From assembly GCF_031191185.1 (NCBI RefSeq), contig NZ_CP133465.1, positions 1,112,001 to 1,176,000 on the forward strand: 64,000 nucleotides of DNA, written 5' to 3'. Position 1 is the first letter of the stretch; each line of letters opens with the position of its first letter. Below, piece after piece: positions 25,965-35,402 of the stretch. Both the position numbers and the translations under genes were made by a program. Source of the stretch: Prevotella nigrescens. GTDB lineage: Bacteria; Bacteroidota; Bacteroidia; Bacteroidales; Bacteroidaceae. Under the pieces are notes generated by a model. That model worked only from the letters and a program-made list of their open reading frames with translations. It was not told the origin of the DNA and made no database searches.

Positions 25965-27542
25965 ATGAAAAGATTCTTCCATATTATATTGTTGTTTACA
26001 ATTATTCTATTCGGTTGTAGGTGCACCTCGACTGAGACGAACCGATGTTTAACTGAGGTAGATTCGTTGGTTCGACGAAACCAAATAGATTCTGCTTTTC
26101 GAATAATAAATAGGGTAGATGTAGCCAATTTAACAAGCAGTACAGATTCTGCTAACTTCTTTCTTCAGAAAACTCGTCTTCTTTATAAACTCTATAAGCC
26201 AATAAAGTCTACCGAAATGATAGACTACAGCATACGTTATTATGAAAATCAGAACGACAATATAGAGAAATTAACCGAAGCATATTTCTATAAGGGAGTA
26301 GTTCTGTACGAACACAAACAAATAAAAGATGCCATTGTCTATATTAAAAAGGCAGAATATGTAGCACGAAAGCTTTCAACACACCCTATAAAACTACAGA
26401 TATACGAAAATCTTTTTGTGATAAACGAAGAATCAGGCGAACGACAACTTGCTTTAAAGTATGCGAAGAAAGTGCTCGACATAGCCAATACACTAAAAGA
26501 TAAGGTGCAATTGGCACGAGCCTACAACAATATAGCGGTGGCGTATAACAAGCTGCACCAAACCGATAGTGCGAATGTTTATATAACAAAAAGCATGAAG
26601 ATGTTGCACTATATACCTCGTAACGAACAAATATATATACTTAACAATATCGGGGCACAACTTATTGGGACCGACCCACAGAGGGCAAAAGTAGTATTAT
26701 TGAAAGCAATAAGCATAGCACCAATGGGAGCTGCATTCGATAATCTTGCTACTATTTATATGCGTGAGGGCAATATGCATAGAGCAAACGAGTTGTGGGA
26801 CAAGGCACTTAAAACGAATAGCATGCAGGTAAGGACCGATGTTATGACTTCAAGGTTCAGACATCAATGTGCTACGGCAGACTATAAAGGAGCTGCAGAA
26901 ACCGCACAGCAACTTATTAGTGCAAAAGACAGCTTGTATAAGAGTTGGAAAGAGAACGACATACGAAACAATCAGATGGCATTCGACAATATAAAAGCCG
27001 AACAAGAATACGAACACAAGACTGAAATGGGAATCTTTACTATTGTGCTATTGTCGCTCTCGCTCGTTGCCATCTTTCTATTCTTGCGCTACAGAACTTA
27101 TAAAGCAAGGAATGCACTTGCCCTGGACCAACTGCGAATTAAAGATTTTGAATGTCAGATTGCAGATTTTGAAAAACAAGGACAGGCAAAAGAAAAGGAG
27201 ATAGAAGAATTGTACAGAAAGCGCAAGAATTTTCTCGAGAAGCATAGAGAAAATCTAAGCGAGGGACACAAGCTTTATATTGATGTTATGGAAGGGAAAA
27301 CCATTGCCCTTTGGAGGAAGAAGGAATTCGAAAACTTTATAGAATACTATCGGCTGATAAATATGAGTTATGTTGATGCATTAGAGGTTGAGTACGATTC
27401 GCTATCCCCGAAAAATCAGTTCTTCCTTATAATGGAACACATAGGTAAAAGCGATAAGGAGATAATGCGTATTATGGGACTTGCTGATGGGTCTATTCGA
27501 TCTATTCGCTCCAGGATTAATAAACGCCGAATTGTTTATTAA
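25965..27542 (+). CDS. Membrane-bound TPR protein with C-terminal helix-turn-helix
   Basis: A 525-residue protein of a form common in Bacteroidetes. The N-terminus is a lipoprotein-like signal (LLFTIILFGCRC). Residues about 70-320 form TPR-like helices (ARAYNNIAVAYNKLHQTDSANVY). A single membrane segment (IFTIVLLSLSLVAIFLFL) is followed by a coiled coil and a C-terminal LuxR-like HTH (KSDKEIMRIMGLADGSIRSI). This suggests a one-component sensor: periplasmic TPRs and cytoplasmic DNA binding. It faces the LRR gene across a shared upstream region, so it may regulate it; that is inference. Confidence 0.75.
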   Translation: MKRFFHIILLFTIILFGCRCTSTETNRCLTEVDSLVRRNQIDSAFRIINRVDVANLTSSTDSANFFLQKTRLLYKLYKPIKSTEMIDYSIRYYENQNDNIEKLTEAYFYKGVVLYEHKQIKDAIVYIKKAEYVARKLSTHPIKLQIYENLFVINEESGERQLALKYAKKVLDIANTLKDKVQLARAYNNIAVAYNKLHQTDSANVYITKSMKMLHYIPRNEQIYILNNIGAQLIGTDPQRAKVVLLKAISIAPMGAAFDNLATIYMREGNMHRANELWDKALKTNSMQVRTDVMTSRFRHQCATADYKGAAETAQQLISAKDSLYKSWKENDIRNNQMAFDNIKAEQEYEHKTEMGIFTIVLLSLSLVAIFLFLRYRTYKARNALALDQLRIKDFECQIADFEKQGQAKEKEIEELYRKRKNFLEKHRENLSEGHKLYIDVMEGKTIALWRKKEFENFIEYYRLINMSYVDALEVEYDSLSPKNQFFLIMEHIGKSDKEIMRIMGLADGSIRSIRSRINKRRIVY

Positions 27543-27812
27543 GTAAGCAGGTAATCATAATTAATACCCAATATATTTTAAGACGAAACGGTGGAACGCA
27601 AATAAGAGAAAAATATTAAAATCGTATTTAGTCGTCCCTTAAAAACTATATTTCAGCATAAAGTTTGTACTGACAAGCTCTATGCTGATTCTTTTTATAA
27701 GGTACAAAAGAACTCTCATAGCTCTTTTGAAGTTATAGGCGTAATGGACATTTGGTAGGCTGAAACCTCTCAAATGTCCTTTATTTATTACCTTTGCAGC
27801 ATTTGAAAGCTT

Positions 27813-28851
27813 ATGAATAAAAAACTGTATATTCTGTAACAGTTCAAATGTTAAAAAGAATGGTCATCGGCGTAATGTCCAAATGTACTTTTGCAGGGAT
27901 TGTGGCAGGCAATTTCAAAGTGGTCAGCGTATAGACAATGTGTGTTTATGGAGTGACTATCTGACCGAGAAGCGAACTATTTCTGAGCTTTCCACTCTTC
28001 ACAAATGCTCAGAAAGAACCATACGCCGTAGGCTAAGTTCAGTGGCAGACAGCTTCACTCCCATCTATCCTGAATCTGCAACAATAATACTGGACACGAC
28101 CTACTTCCCCAAGACCTTTGGTGTGATGCTCTTTCAAGATGCCGCATCAGGCAGGATACTTCATCGTAGGTTTGTCAGGAACGAGACCAACAAGGAATAC
28201 CTTGAGGGACTCAGATGCATTAAGGAGGGTGGAACTCGGATAAAGGCAGTGGTGTGTGATGGACATGTCGGGCTTTTACAAGCTGTAACATCCTGCCCTG
28301 TGCAGATGTGTCAATTCCACCTGTATTTTAAATTTGTCTTTTTAAACTCAGGTGGAACTCGGATAAAGGCAGTGGTGTGTGATGGACATGTCGGGCTTTT
28401 ACAAGCTGTAACATCCTGCCCTGTGCAGATGTGTCAATTCCACCAGTTGCAGATAGTCAGAAGGCTTCTTACCAACAATCCGCATTTGCCAGCAGGCATC
28501 GAGCTGCTGGCATTAATGAGAAGCATGTTCTCTATTGGGAAAGAAGAATTCACATCAGGCTTTGATAAATGGTGTGACGAATGGAAAGAGTTCCTTGATG
28601 AACGAACTCTACTAATCTCAGGCAAGACAACCTATACACATAGAAGGCTGAGAAGTGCAAGGCGTTCGGTAAAGACACACCTTAAATGGCTCTATACGTA
28701 TGAAGAATATCCTGAATTAGAGATACCCAATACAACAAATCTATTGGAAGGATTCAACTCACAACTTAAAAAGGCACTGCGTAATCATAATGGAATGAAG
28801 GAGGTTAATAAAAAGAAGTTCATAGATGGGTTCCTGAATATAAAAAAGTAG
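27813..28851 (+). pseudogene. Mutator-type transposase with an A-run frameshift and an internal 41-codon duplication
   Basis: The main frame encodes a zinc ribbon (CIFC and YFCRDC), a DDE core (ILDTTYF, VVCDGHVG, LLEGFNSQLK) and the CQFHQ motif of mutator transposases. In the main frame no ATG occurs before 27883, inside the zinc ribbon. An ATG at 27813 reads MNK and would join the frame if the A6 run at 27819-27824 were one base shorter. A 94-bp segment is repeated 123 bp later, adding 41 in-frame codons and doubling the second catalytic Asp and the CQFH motif. The enzyme is probably inactive. Confidence 0.75.
28228..28444 (+). repeat. 94-bp direct duplication with 29-bp spacer
   Basis: 28228-28321 is repeated without a visible difference at 28351-28444. 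The 29-bp spacer (28322-28350) is AT-rich and unrelated. Each copy begins GGTGGAA and ends TTCCACC, so each has 7-bp inverted ends. The offset of 123 bp keeps the reading frame. Confidence 0.95.
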
Positions 28852-29425
28852 GCTGGAATTACCAGCCTACCAAATGTCCATTACTAAAATACGAGAGGTT
28901 TTCAGCCTACCAAATGTCCATTACGCCAAGTTATGCTGCGGCAGCTAATAATACATTGATAGCATCTCCTTTGACACCTTTATAAAAGTTGCGAGATAAT
29001 CGGTGGTCTTCTTTAAGATGTCCCATCGTTGGCTCTATACCAGCTCGTTTACAAAATAGTTTGTGTTTCTTTCTCTTTTGGTAGTAGCTGTCTTTAGCTT
29101 TAGGAGTGTCTGGGATGAGTATCTTTGTCTGCCCCATCTGCCTTATACCTCTATACCCTCTATCTCCTGCTAACTTATCAACCTGCCTTCCTGTCATCCT
29201 TTGGGTTTGTTCTAGCGTCTTTTCGATAGTATGCCCATCATATTCATTCCTAAAAGAACATGCACCAAGAATAAGTCCTGACCATGAGCGAAGAATAGAT
29301 ACTTTATTGCCAAACTCATATTGCTTATGGTCCTTACCCTTGCTGACGCAAACTACATCTGGTTCGTGCAGAGAATATACTTTGTTCTTTGACTTCCTAT
29401 TCTGAGAAAGAACTCTGTAATATAG

Positions 29426-31028
29426 CCTCAATTCCGCAGCATAAAATCTTTTAAGAAATCCAAGTGCCTGAGAAACAAAGTCCTCAAAACACTTGGATAT
29501 GTCAGAATTTTCACCTAATCTTAGTGCAACAAACATAACAAGTAAGCAAAAATCTGACATGACAAAGGTAGCAATTAAAAACGAGAATATCACTTCTTTC
29601 GGAGGAATTTATCACATTATGGATGTTTTTTCAAAGTTGGGCTTTGAAAAACTTACCGAATCCGTGTTGGGCAGACGCGGAAGCAGTGGCAAGGCATTCA
29701 GCCATGGAAGCATTTTCGGCTCTCTCTTCTTCAGTTACCTTTGTGGTGGAGAATGCCTTGAGGACATCAATGCGCTTATAGGGCAGTTCAAGCAGAGGCC
29801 TGACACGCTATTACCCGGTGCCGACACCGTGGGACGTGGACTGAAGGAGCTTGCCGAAGAGAACATTATCTACAAGAGCGAGACATCAGGCAAGTCTTAT
29901 AGTTTCAATACTGCAGAGAAGCTGAACACCTTACTTTTACGGATGATACGTAGAATGGGGCTTATAAAGGCGGGCAGTCATGTTGACTTGGACTTTGACC
30001 ACCAGTTTATTCCATCCCGCAAGTTCGATGCAAAGTATTCCTACAAGCAGGATCATGGTTATTTCCCAGGCTGGGCTTCCATCGGGGGCATCATAGTCGG
30101 AGGTGAGAACCGTGACGGGAACACCAATGTGAAATTCCATCAGGAGGACACGCTCCGTCGCATTATGGACCGTGTGACCTCCGAACTTGGTGTTGTGATA
30201 GAGCATTTCCGTGCCGACTGCGGGTCGTTCTCGAAGGAAATCATCCAGACCGTAGAGCCGCGCTGCAACACGTTCTATATACGTGCTGCCAACTGCGGCA
30301 GCCGGTGTGAGGACTTCCGCCAGCTGGAAGAATGGAAGAGCGTTGAGGTTGGTTATGAGAGGTGCGATGTCACCTCCGTCAGCATGGACGACCTCATCGA
30401 AGGAAAGTCATACAGGCTTGTCGTACAGCGTACTCCCTTGAAAGACAAGCACGGCAGGGAACAGACGGATATGTTCGGAGTGATATACACATACCGCTGT
30501 ATCCTTACCAACAACCGGACATCTACCGAGAAGGACATCATTACATTCTACAATGAACGTGGAGCGAGCGAAAAGAACTTCGACATACAGAACAATGACT
30601 TCGGCTGGGCACATCTGCCATTTTCCTTTATGGCTGAGAACATGGTTTTCATGATGGTTACCGCCATGCTGAAAAACTTCTATCTCTATCTCGTCCGTCA
30701 TATCAGCGAGAAGGTCAAGCCATTGAAAAAGACAAGCAGGCTGAAAGCCTTTATCCTGCATTTTGTCAGTGTACCAGCAAAATGGGTACGAACAGGAAGG
30801 CGGAACGTTCTGAACCTATATACAAATAAAGCATACTACTCTGAGGTATTCCTTGAATAAACAGCATGTCTTTGTGGTTCTCACATTCCCCATTGGTTTG
30901 GGTGGGGGATTTCATGTCTATGCAAGAACCAAAAATCCCAGAAAATCCCCATATCAATGGATAGAGCCCAAAAATGTCACTTCAATATATAAAAGTACCT
31001 CACAAGGAATAATGCTGCGGAATTAAGG
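29426..31028 (+). mobile_element. IS1380-family insertion sequence
   Basis: The left end CCTCAATTCCGCAGCAT (29426) and the inverse right end (ending 31028, CCTTAATTCCGCAGCAT) are terminal inverted repeats with one mismatch. TATAG flanks both ends (29421-29425 and 31029-31033). The element is 1603 bp and contains one transposase gene on the plus strand. It is inserted in the IS5-family transposase. Confidence 0.93.
29559..30860 (+). CDS. IS1380-family transposase
   Basis: A 433-residue DDE transposase that looks intact. The catalytic carboxylates lie in VDLDFDHQFI, FRADCGSFSKE and NERGASEKNFDIQNNDFGW, as in the IS1380 group. I start it at the ATG at 29559; the frame continues upstream to 29493 but that extension is not conserved-looking. 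About 170 bp of non-coding sequence follow before the right inverted repeat. Base composition is more GC-rich than the neighbouring IS5 fragments, consistent with separate origin. Confidence 0.93.
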   Translation: MTKVAIKNENITSFGGIYHIMDVFSKLGFEKLTESVLGRRGSSGKAFSHGSIFGSLFFSYLCGGECLEDINALIGQFKQRPDTLLPGADTVGRGLKELAEENIIYKSETSGKSYSFNTAEKLNTLLLRMIRRMGLIKAGSHVDLDFDHQFIPSRKFDAKYSYKQDHGYFPGWASIGGIIVGGENRDGNTNVKFHQEDTLRRIMDRVTSELGVVIEHFRADCGSFSKEIIQTVEPRCNTFYIRAANCGSRCEDFRQLEEWKSVEVGYERCDVTSVSMDDLIEGKSYRLVVQRTPLKDKHGREQTDMFGVIYTYRCILTNNRTSTEKDIITFYNERGASEKNFDIQNNDFGWAHLPFSFMAENMVFMMVTAMLKNFYLYLVRHISEKVKPLKKTSRLKAFILHFVSVPAKWVRTGRRNVLNLYTNKAYYSEVFLE

Positions 31029-31920
31029 TATAGCTCAAACATCTTCTCATATCCTTTCCTTCCCACAAGATTACGCTCTAGCTCTCTTACTAATCTACCT
31101 GCTATGGTCTTCAGTTGCCTATCTGCCTTAAGAGCTTTCTTACGATTCTTGGGATGATTACGAAAACGTTGGGAACGGTAAATTCCTTTCAAGGTACGCG
31201 TATAACTCTGTCGTAGAGGGAGACAATTGTCATGAACTATCTTCAGAACGTTTTTGATTATCTTTTTATGCAACTTCGCATCTGTAGGATAGGTTATATT
31301 CTTCTCCTGCACGGTAGAATCAATGAAAGCCGTATCAAAATGGTCTTCGTTATCATGGTCAGTATTAACGCGGATGCTCTCGGCTAATATTAACTCCATA
31401 CCTTTCTCACCTATACGATTTCTGAAATGAACTAACTCAGAAGCGTCACAGGGTTCTTTTGGCATAAATTCAAGTCCACCACAGAAATATTGGTAGTAAG
31501 CATTCTCGCTCCATTGAGAAACCACCATTTCATCTGACACATTACGCAAATGTTTTAAAATTAAAAGACCACACATCAAGCGAATAGCATGGGCAGGGCG
31601 ACCATTAGTGCTGCAATACAAAGGAGAAAAAGCATTTTCAAAACATTCCCAATTAATCTTATTACTAAGTTGGAAAAGGGGATGTTCATGGCTAAGCATG
31701 TCCTCTAAAGAAGAGAACATAGAAAGCTGTTTGGATGTACGTTTAAGCATAAATATCTGCAAGATTTATAATGTAAAGGTACAAAAACTTGCAGATATGA
31801 GCAAATAATTTACAGGATAATATACTATGAATCAGGAGAATATTAGGTTTTTAAGGGAGAACTATTTAGTTTCGCTGCTGAAGCAGCATAATATTTAACG
31901 GACTATTGTTGAATAGAAAA

Positions 31921-31959
31921 ACGAACAAATGATTAATGAGAAATTAATCATTTGTTCGT
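31921..31959 (-). terminator. Terminator of the tmRNA gene
   Basis: ACGAACAAATGATTAAT at 31921-31937 pairs with ATTAATCATTTGTTCGT at 31943-31959. On the minus strand the stem is followed by TTTTCTATT. Confidence 0.88.
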
Positions 31960-31965
31960 TATAAG

Positions 31966-32362
31966 TGGACCTGCGGAGAGTCGAACTCCGGTCCGCACAA
32001 GGAAACCATACGCTTTCTACATGCTTATTTCAGCCTTTTGTTTTCGAGCATTGGCAAGACCTGAACCACCAACCAATGCCTTATCCTCTAAATTTCATTT
32101 GGGCAGCGAGGCATACCCAAACTATTTCCGATTTAACCTGCACCGCTTTACCCTCCGATTCGGAACAACATCTTTGGAGCAGTGTCTCGTTCAACTATCT
32201 AATAGTCGAATAAAGCCAGTAATCTACTGTACTTCGATTAGGCAGCGAGAGCGTAATTGTTTTCGCCAATTAACTGTTTGATAACCGATATTTAGGAGCC
32301 AGCTACCAATGCTCCGCATGCTTACATACCATTTCGTCTTGCCGTCAAATCCATACAAGCCC
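31966..32362 (-). ncRNA. ssrA: tmRNA (ssrA)
   Basis: Read on the minus strand, the 5' end GGGCTTG (32362) pairs with CAGGTCC near the 3' end, and a T arm GGAG-TTCGACT-CTCC precedes it, forming the tRNA-like domain. The tag frame reads GENNYALAA then stop (32267-32238). The ending YALAA is the usual degradation signal. Length is about 397 nt. tmRNA with SmpB frees stalled ribosomes and tags the nascent chains. A -7 box (32388-32395) and terminator (31921-31959) frame it. CCA is not fully encoded. Confidence 0.95.
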
Positions 32363-32387
32363 GAATAAATATTGCGATATGCGAGTG

Positions 32388-32395
32388 CAAAGGTA
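32388..32395 (-). promoter_or_regulatory. -7 box of the tmRNA gene
   Basis: CAAAGGTA on the plus strand is TACCTTTG on the minus strand, about 25 bp from the mature 5' end. Confidence 0.7.
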
Positions 32396-32485
32396 TTGTA
32401 AGTTTCTGATATAACAAAACTTTCGGCTATCTTTTTAAGAAGGTTACAAGGCTATAAAGTGTAATTGTTTTACAGAATATAAAAC

Positions 32486-32523
32486 AAATCCCTGTCTCAA
32501 ACAGTCAAATGAGACAGGGATTT
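32486..32523 (-). terminator. Terminator of the M20 dipeptidase gene
   Basis: AAATCCCTGTCTC at 32486-32498 pairs with GAGACAGGGATTT at 32511-32523 with a 12-nt loop. Confidence 0.85.
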
Positions 32524-32538
32524 TATATGTTGGTATGC

Positions 32539-33906
32539 TTACGCTTCCTTATCGTATTCCAAATGGAAATTGACAACAGCTTCTATGCCTTTCTTCCAAA
32601 GGTCTACTGGCATATTTTCGTTTGGAGAGTGGATTGCGTTTGACTCCAAACCGAAGCCCATGAGCACACTCTTTGTGCCGAGCAATTTCTCGAATGTAGA
32701 GATGATAGGAATACTACCACCTATGCGAACTGGCAATGGACGCTTGCCAAAGACAGCTTCGAAACCACGTTCAGCAGCTTTATAAGCAGGGAAGTCGATA
32801 GGACAAACGTAGCCATAACCACCGTGAAGCATTTCTATCTTCACGCTAACGGTATCGGGAGCTACCTTATTGAAATAGTCTACAACGAGCTGACCAATCT
32901 TCTTGTAGTCCTGATGTGGCACAAGACGTGAAGAAATCTTTGCGTACGCCTTTGAAGGAATTACGGTTTTTGCACCCTCGCCCTGATAACCACTCCAAAG
33001 TCCGCATACGTCGAACGATGGACGGTAGCCTGTACGCTCGATTGTGCTGTAACCTTCTTCGCCAAATATATTCTTTATGCCGAGCGACTTCTTGTATTCA
33101 TCTTCATCGAAAGGTATAGAAGCAACAAGTTCGCGTTCTTCTTTTGATGCCTCTTCAACATCGTCGTAGAATCCTGGGAAGCGTATTTTGCCGTCAGGAC
33201 CCGTTACATCGCCTATCAACTTGCACAGAACGTTCGCAGGGTTAGCCACTGCACCGCCGAATGTACCAGAGTGAAGGTCGCGATTTGGACCGGTAACTTC
33301 AATCTGCCAATAAGCCAAACCGCGCAATCCTGTTGTAATAGAAGGCACGTCAGCACCGATAAGCGATGTATCTGATACGAGAATAACGTCGCACTTCAAC
33401 AGCTCTTTGTGCTCTTCGATGAACGGACCGAGGCTGCTTGAACCGATTTCCTCTTCGCCTTCAAAGATGAACTTCATATTGTGCTTCAACAAGTCGTGCT
33501 TGTTGATGTATTCAAATGCCTTAGCCTGAATGAACGACTGCCCTTTATCGTCGTCAGCACCACGCGCCCAGATGTGTCCGTCTTTTACAACTGGCTCGAA
33601 TGGCTCGGTCTTCCAAAGCTCGAATGGTTCAGCTGGCATCACGTCGTAGTGGCCGTAAACCAAAACCGTCTTGGCATTTGGGTCTACTATTCTTTCTGCA
33701 TAAACCATAGGATTGCCATTTGAAGGCATCACTTCTGCTTTGTCTACACCAGCTTCTAAAAGCAGTTCCTTCCATCTTTCGGCACAGCGCACCATATCTT
33801 CCTTATGGTCTGGTTGTGCACTTACGCTTGGAATGCGTATCAGGCTGAAAAGCTCTTCGAGCATTCTCGCCTCGTTTTCTTCTACATATTTCTTTATCAT
33901 AGTCAT
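32539..33906 (-). CDS. M20-family dipeptidase
   Basis: A 455-residue di-zinc peptidase. The metal motifs are VYGHYDVMP, RGADDDKGQ and EGEEEIGSSS, followed by a dimerisation domain (ITGLRGLAYWQIEVTGPNRD) and the last ligand His near AIHSPNE. No signal peptide is seen, so it is cytoplasmic. It hydrolyses dipeptides, which fits the peptide-based metabolism of oral Bacteroidales. A -7 box (33963-33970, TATATTFG-like reading TATATTTG) stands about 57 bp upstream, and a terminator follows at 32486. Confidence 0.93.
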   Translation of the reverse strand: MTMIKKYVEENEARMLEELFSLIRIPSVSAQPDHKEDMVRCAERWKELLLEAGVDKAEVMPSNGNPMVYAERIVDPNAKTVLVYGHYDVMPAEPFELWKTEPFEPVVKDGHIWARGADDDKGQSFIQAKAFEYINKHDLLKHNMKFIFEGEEEIGSSSLGPFIEEHKELLKCDVILVSDTSLIGADVPSITTGLRGLAYWQIEVTGPNRDLHSGTFGGAVANPANVLCKLIGDVTGPDGKIRFPGFYDDVEEASKEERELVASIPFDEDEYKKSLGIKNIFGEEGYSTIERTGYRPSFDVCGLWSGYQGEGAKTVIPSKAYAKISSRLVPHQDYKKIGQLVVDYFNKVAPDTVSVKIEMLHGGYGYVCPIDFPAYKAAERGFEAVFGKRPLPVRIGGSIPIISTFEKLLGTKSVLMGFGLESNAIHSPNENMPVDLWKKGIEAVVNFHLEYDKEA

Positions 33907-34023
33907 TGATGTTTTGAGATTTCTTTTTCCATAGTTGCAACGCTACGAAAGCGAATGCACCGCAAATATACTACTTTTTTTCCTAATGCAAGTGGAAAAA
34001 GAGAATATCTTTAAGACAAGTTC

Positions 34024-35106
34024 TTATTTCACGCTTACTTTTACTTGTTTATTGCCTGCTTTAACTACATATACGCCACTCTGCACAGGCAGCGAAACAT
34101 TGGTTGCAGTTGGTACAATGCAACTGTAAACGAGCGTTCCTGCCACATTATATATATGTATGTTGGCAGCATTGCCTTTTGTTGCTATGAGTATTTTACC
34201 GCTTTCGCTTCTGACAGAGATGTCCGAATTTGAAACGACACCGATTCCTAACGTTTCGTCTTCCACGATGTTGGGAACGAATTTCTTCCATTGGTCAGCT
34301 TCTTCATACGCTTTTTTGCTGCCAACAGGAACATACAACTTGCAAGAACCGCCGATGTCGCCCGTGCTGACTTGCTCGAAAACTTCTGTTCCCATTGCTA
34401 TCCCTGTTAAAGGTTCCTTCAGTTCGCATTTGATAGTTCTCAACTTCACACAGCCGTAAAAAGCATCGTTTCCAATGTATACAACATTGTGCGGTATTCT
34501 CATTGCTGTCAATCCGACGCACCCATAAAAGGCTTGTGCTGATATTTTCGTTACGCTTTCGGGGATATTGCAATCGCCCTTCTTCCCACTGGGACATTGT
34601 ATCACTATCGACACATCTTTGTTAAACAACACACCGTCCTTGCTACAATACTTCTTATTGCTCTCTTCCACGTCTATTCGTTCCAACTGGGCACAAGACA
34701 TAAAAGCCCATTTCCCAATTTTCTCAACAAGACTGGGGATTTTAATAGACGTCAAACCATGGCAACCTAAAAAGGATTTGTCGCTAATAGCTTTCAGTGT
34801 ATTTGGCAAAGTTACGGCTGTCAGCCCCTCGCACATATAAAAAGCCTGTTTCCCAATTCCTGTAACGGCATACGCAGTTCCCTCGTGAGTGGCTGATTCG
34901 GGTATCGTAAGTGCGCCTTTTAGTTTTACAGTATAGACTCCTCTCGGCTTTTCCGATGCCACATAAACCTCCTTGCCTTCCTTACTGGTTATTTTGTAGA
35001 AAAGCTTTCCATCGGTAAAGTCATACGGTTTAACTTGTGCTTTCACATTCATTTGTACGCTTGCCAATAACAAACAAGCAAGTGCTAATAAGAATTTCTT
35101 TTTCAT
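34024..35106 (-). CDS. Small BspA-like leucine-rich-repeat surface protein
   Basis: A 360-residue exported protein with signal peptide (LLALACLLLASVQMNVKA). Residues about 75-235 hold LRR_5 units (GKQAFYMCEGLTAVTLPNTL, KISAQAFYGCVGLTAMRIP). The last 75 residues (GNAANIHIYNVAGTLVY, VQSGVYVVKAG) look like a type IX secretion sorting domain. It is related in form to the 1143-residue LRR protein at 22241 but much shorter. The likely role is surface binding. The promoter box is at 35280-35287. Confidence 0.8.
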   Translation of the reverse strand: MKKKFLLALACLLLASVQMNVKAQVKPYDFTDGKLFYKITSKEGKEVYVASEKPRGVYTVKLKGALTIPESATHEGTAYAVTGIGKQAFYMCEGLTAVTLPNTLKAISDKSFLGCHGLTSIKIPSLVEKIGKWAFMSCAQLERIDVEESNKKYCSKDGVLFNKDVSIVIQCPSGKKGDCNIPESVTKISAQAFYGCVGLTAMRIPHNVVYIGNDAFYGCVKLRTIKCELKEPLTGIAMGTEVFEQVSTGDIGGSCKLYVPVGSKKAYEEADQWKKFVPNIVEDETLGIGVVSNSDISVRSESGKILIATKGNAANIHIYNVAGTLVYSCIVPTATNVSLPVQSGVYVVKAGNKQVKVSVK

Positions 35107-35402
35107 AATTAAATAGTTTATCGTACATCTGTACGTTGGTTAATATTTCAATAGATTTTGATACAAACATTGATAAATACTGCAAACGGCATCGAGAAGT
35201 TCAGCAAACTCATTTGCAATAACCGAATACCGCCACATTTTGGAAATCAATTGGTAATTACAGATTTATGCGTCTTTCGCAAATATAGACATTAAAATTC
35301 ATATTTCCAAATTTATCTGACACTTTTCCAAGTAGCCAGTGCTTTTCTTCAGCCTGCTGTTTTGCCAGCTCTGTCCCATTTCAACGCTTGTCGCAGAAAT
35401 TA

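Larger units (their letters stand above)
27738..28927 (+). mobile_element. Mutator/IS256-like (IS1249-type) insertion sequence
   Basis: Terminal inverted repeats begin GGCGTAATGGACATTTGG at 27738 and mirror at 28927; they stay paired for more than 30 bp with one indel. The flanks are AAGTTATA (27730-27737) and AAGTTATG (28928-28935), a 7/8 target duplication as expected for this group. The element is 1190 bp and landed on the stop codon of the IS5-family transposase. Its right end has a second, internal copy of the terminal motif (about 28865-28885). Confidence 0.88.
28931..31750 (-). pseudogene. IS5-family transposase split by the IS1380 insertion
   Basis: The N-terminal part (31750 down to 31029) begins MLKRTSKQLSMFSSLEDML and includes the IS5 N-terminal domain and the first catalytic Asp region (DTAFIDSTVQEKN). 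The C-terminal part (29420 down to 28931) holds YSLHEPDVVCVSKGK, GDRGYRG and GIEPTMGHLKEDHR, the rest of the DDE core. Joined across one copy of TATAG, the sequence reads KMFELYYRVLSQNR with no frame change, giving 403 residues. The stop codon lies inside the target duplication of the mutator-type element. Confidence 0.88.
27631..31862 (-). mobile_element. IS5-family element, interrupted by two other insertion sequences
   Basis: The outer element of the nest. Its ends share CCCTTAAAAAC (27636-27646) and the inverse GTTTTTAAGGG (31847-31857), extended imperfectly to 27631 and 31862. TATTTA flanks both sides (27625-27630 and 31863-31868), a likely target duplication. Removing the two inserts and their duplications leaves about 1.43 kb, normal for IS5. 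The transposase, read on the minus strand, is restored as a single 403-residue frame by removing the IS1380 insert. Confidence 0.8.

Noticed and set aside
27883..28851. Transposase starting at 27883 as an intact gene
   Set aside because: That start cuts into the zinc ribbon, and the frame contains the 41-codon duplication, so a pseudogene is the better call.
31952..32281. Open frames on the plus strand over 31952-32281
   Set aside because: They are the complement of the tmRNA, which has a clear tRNA-like domain and tag frame.
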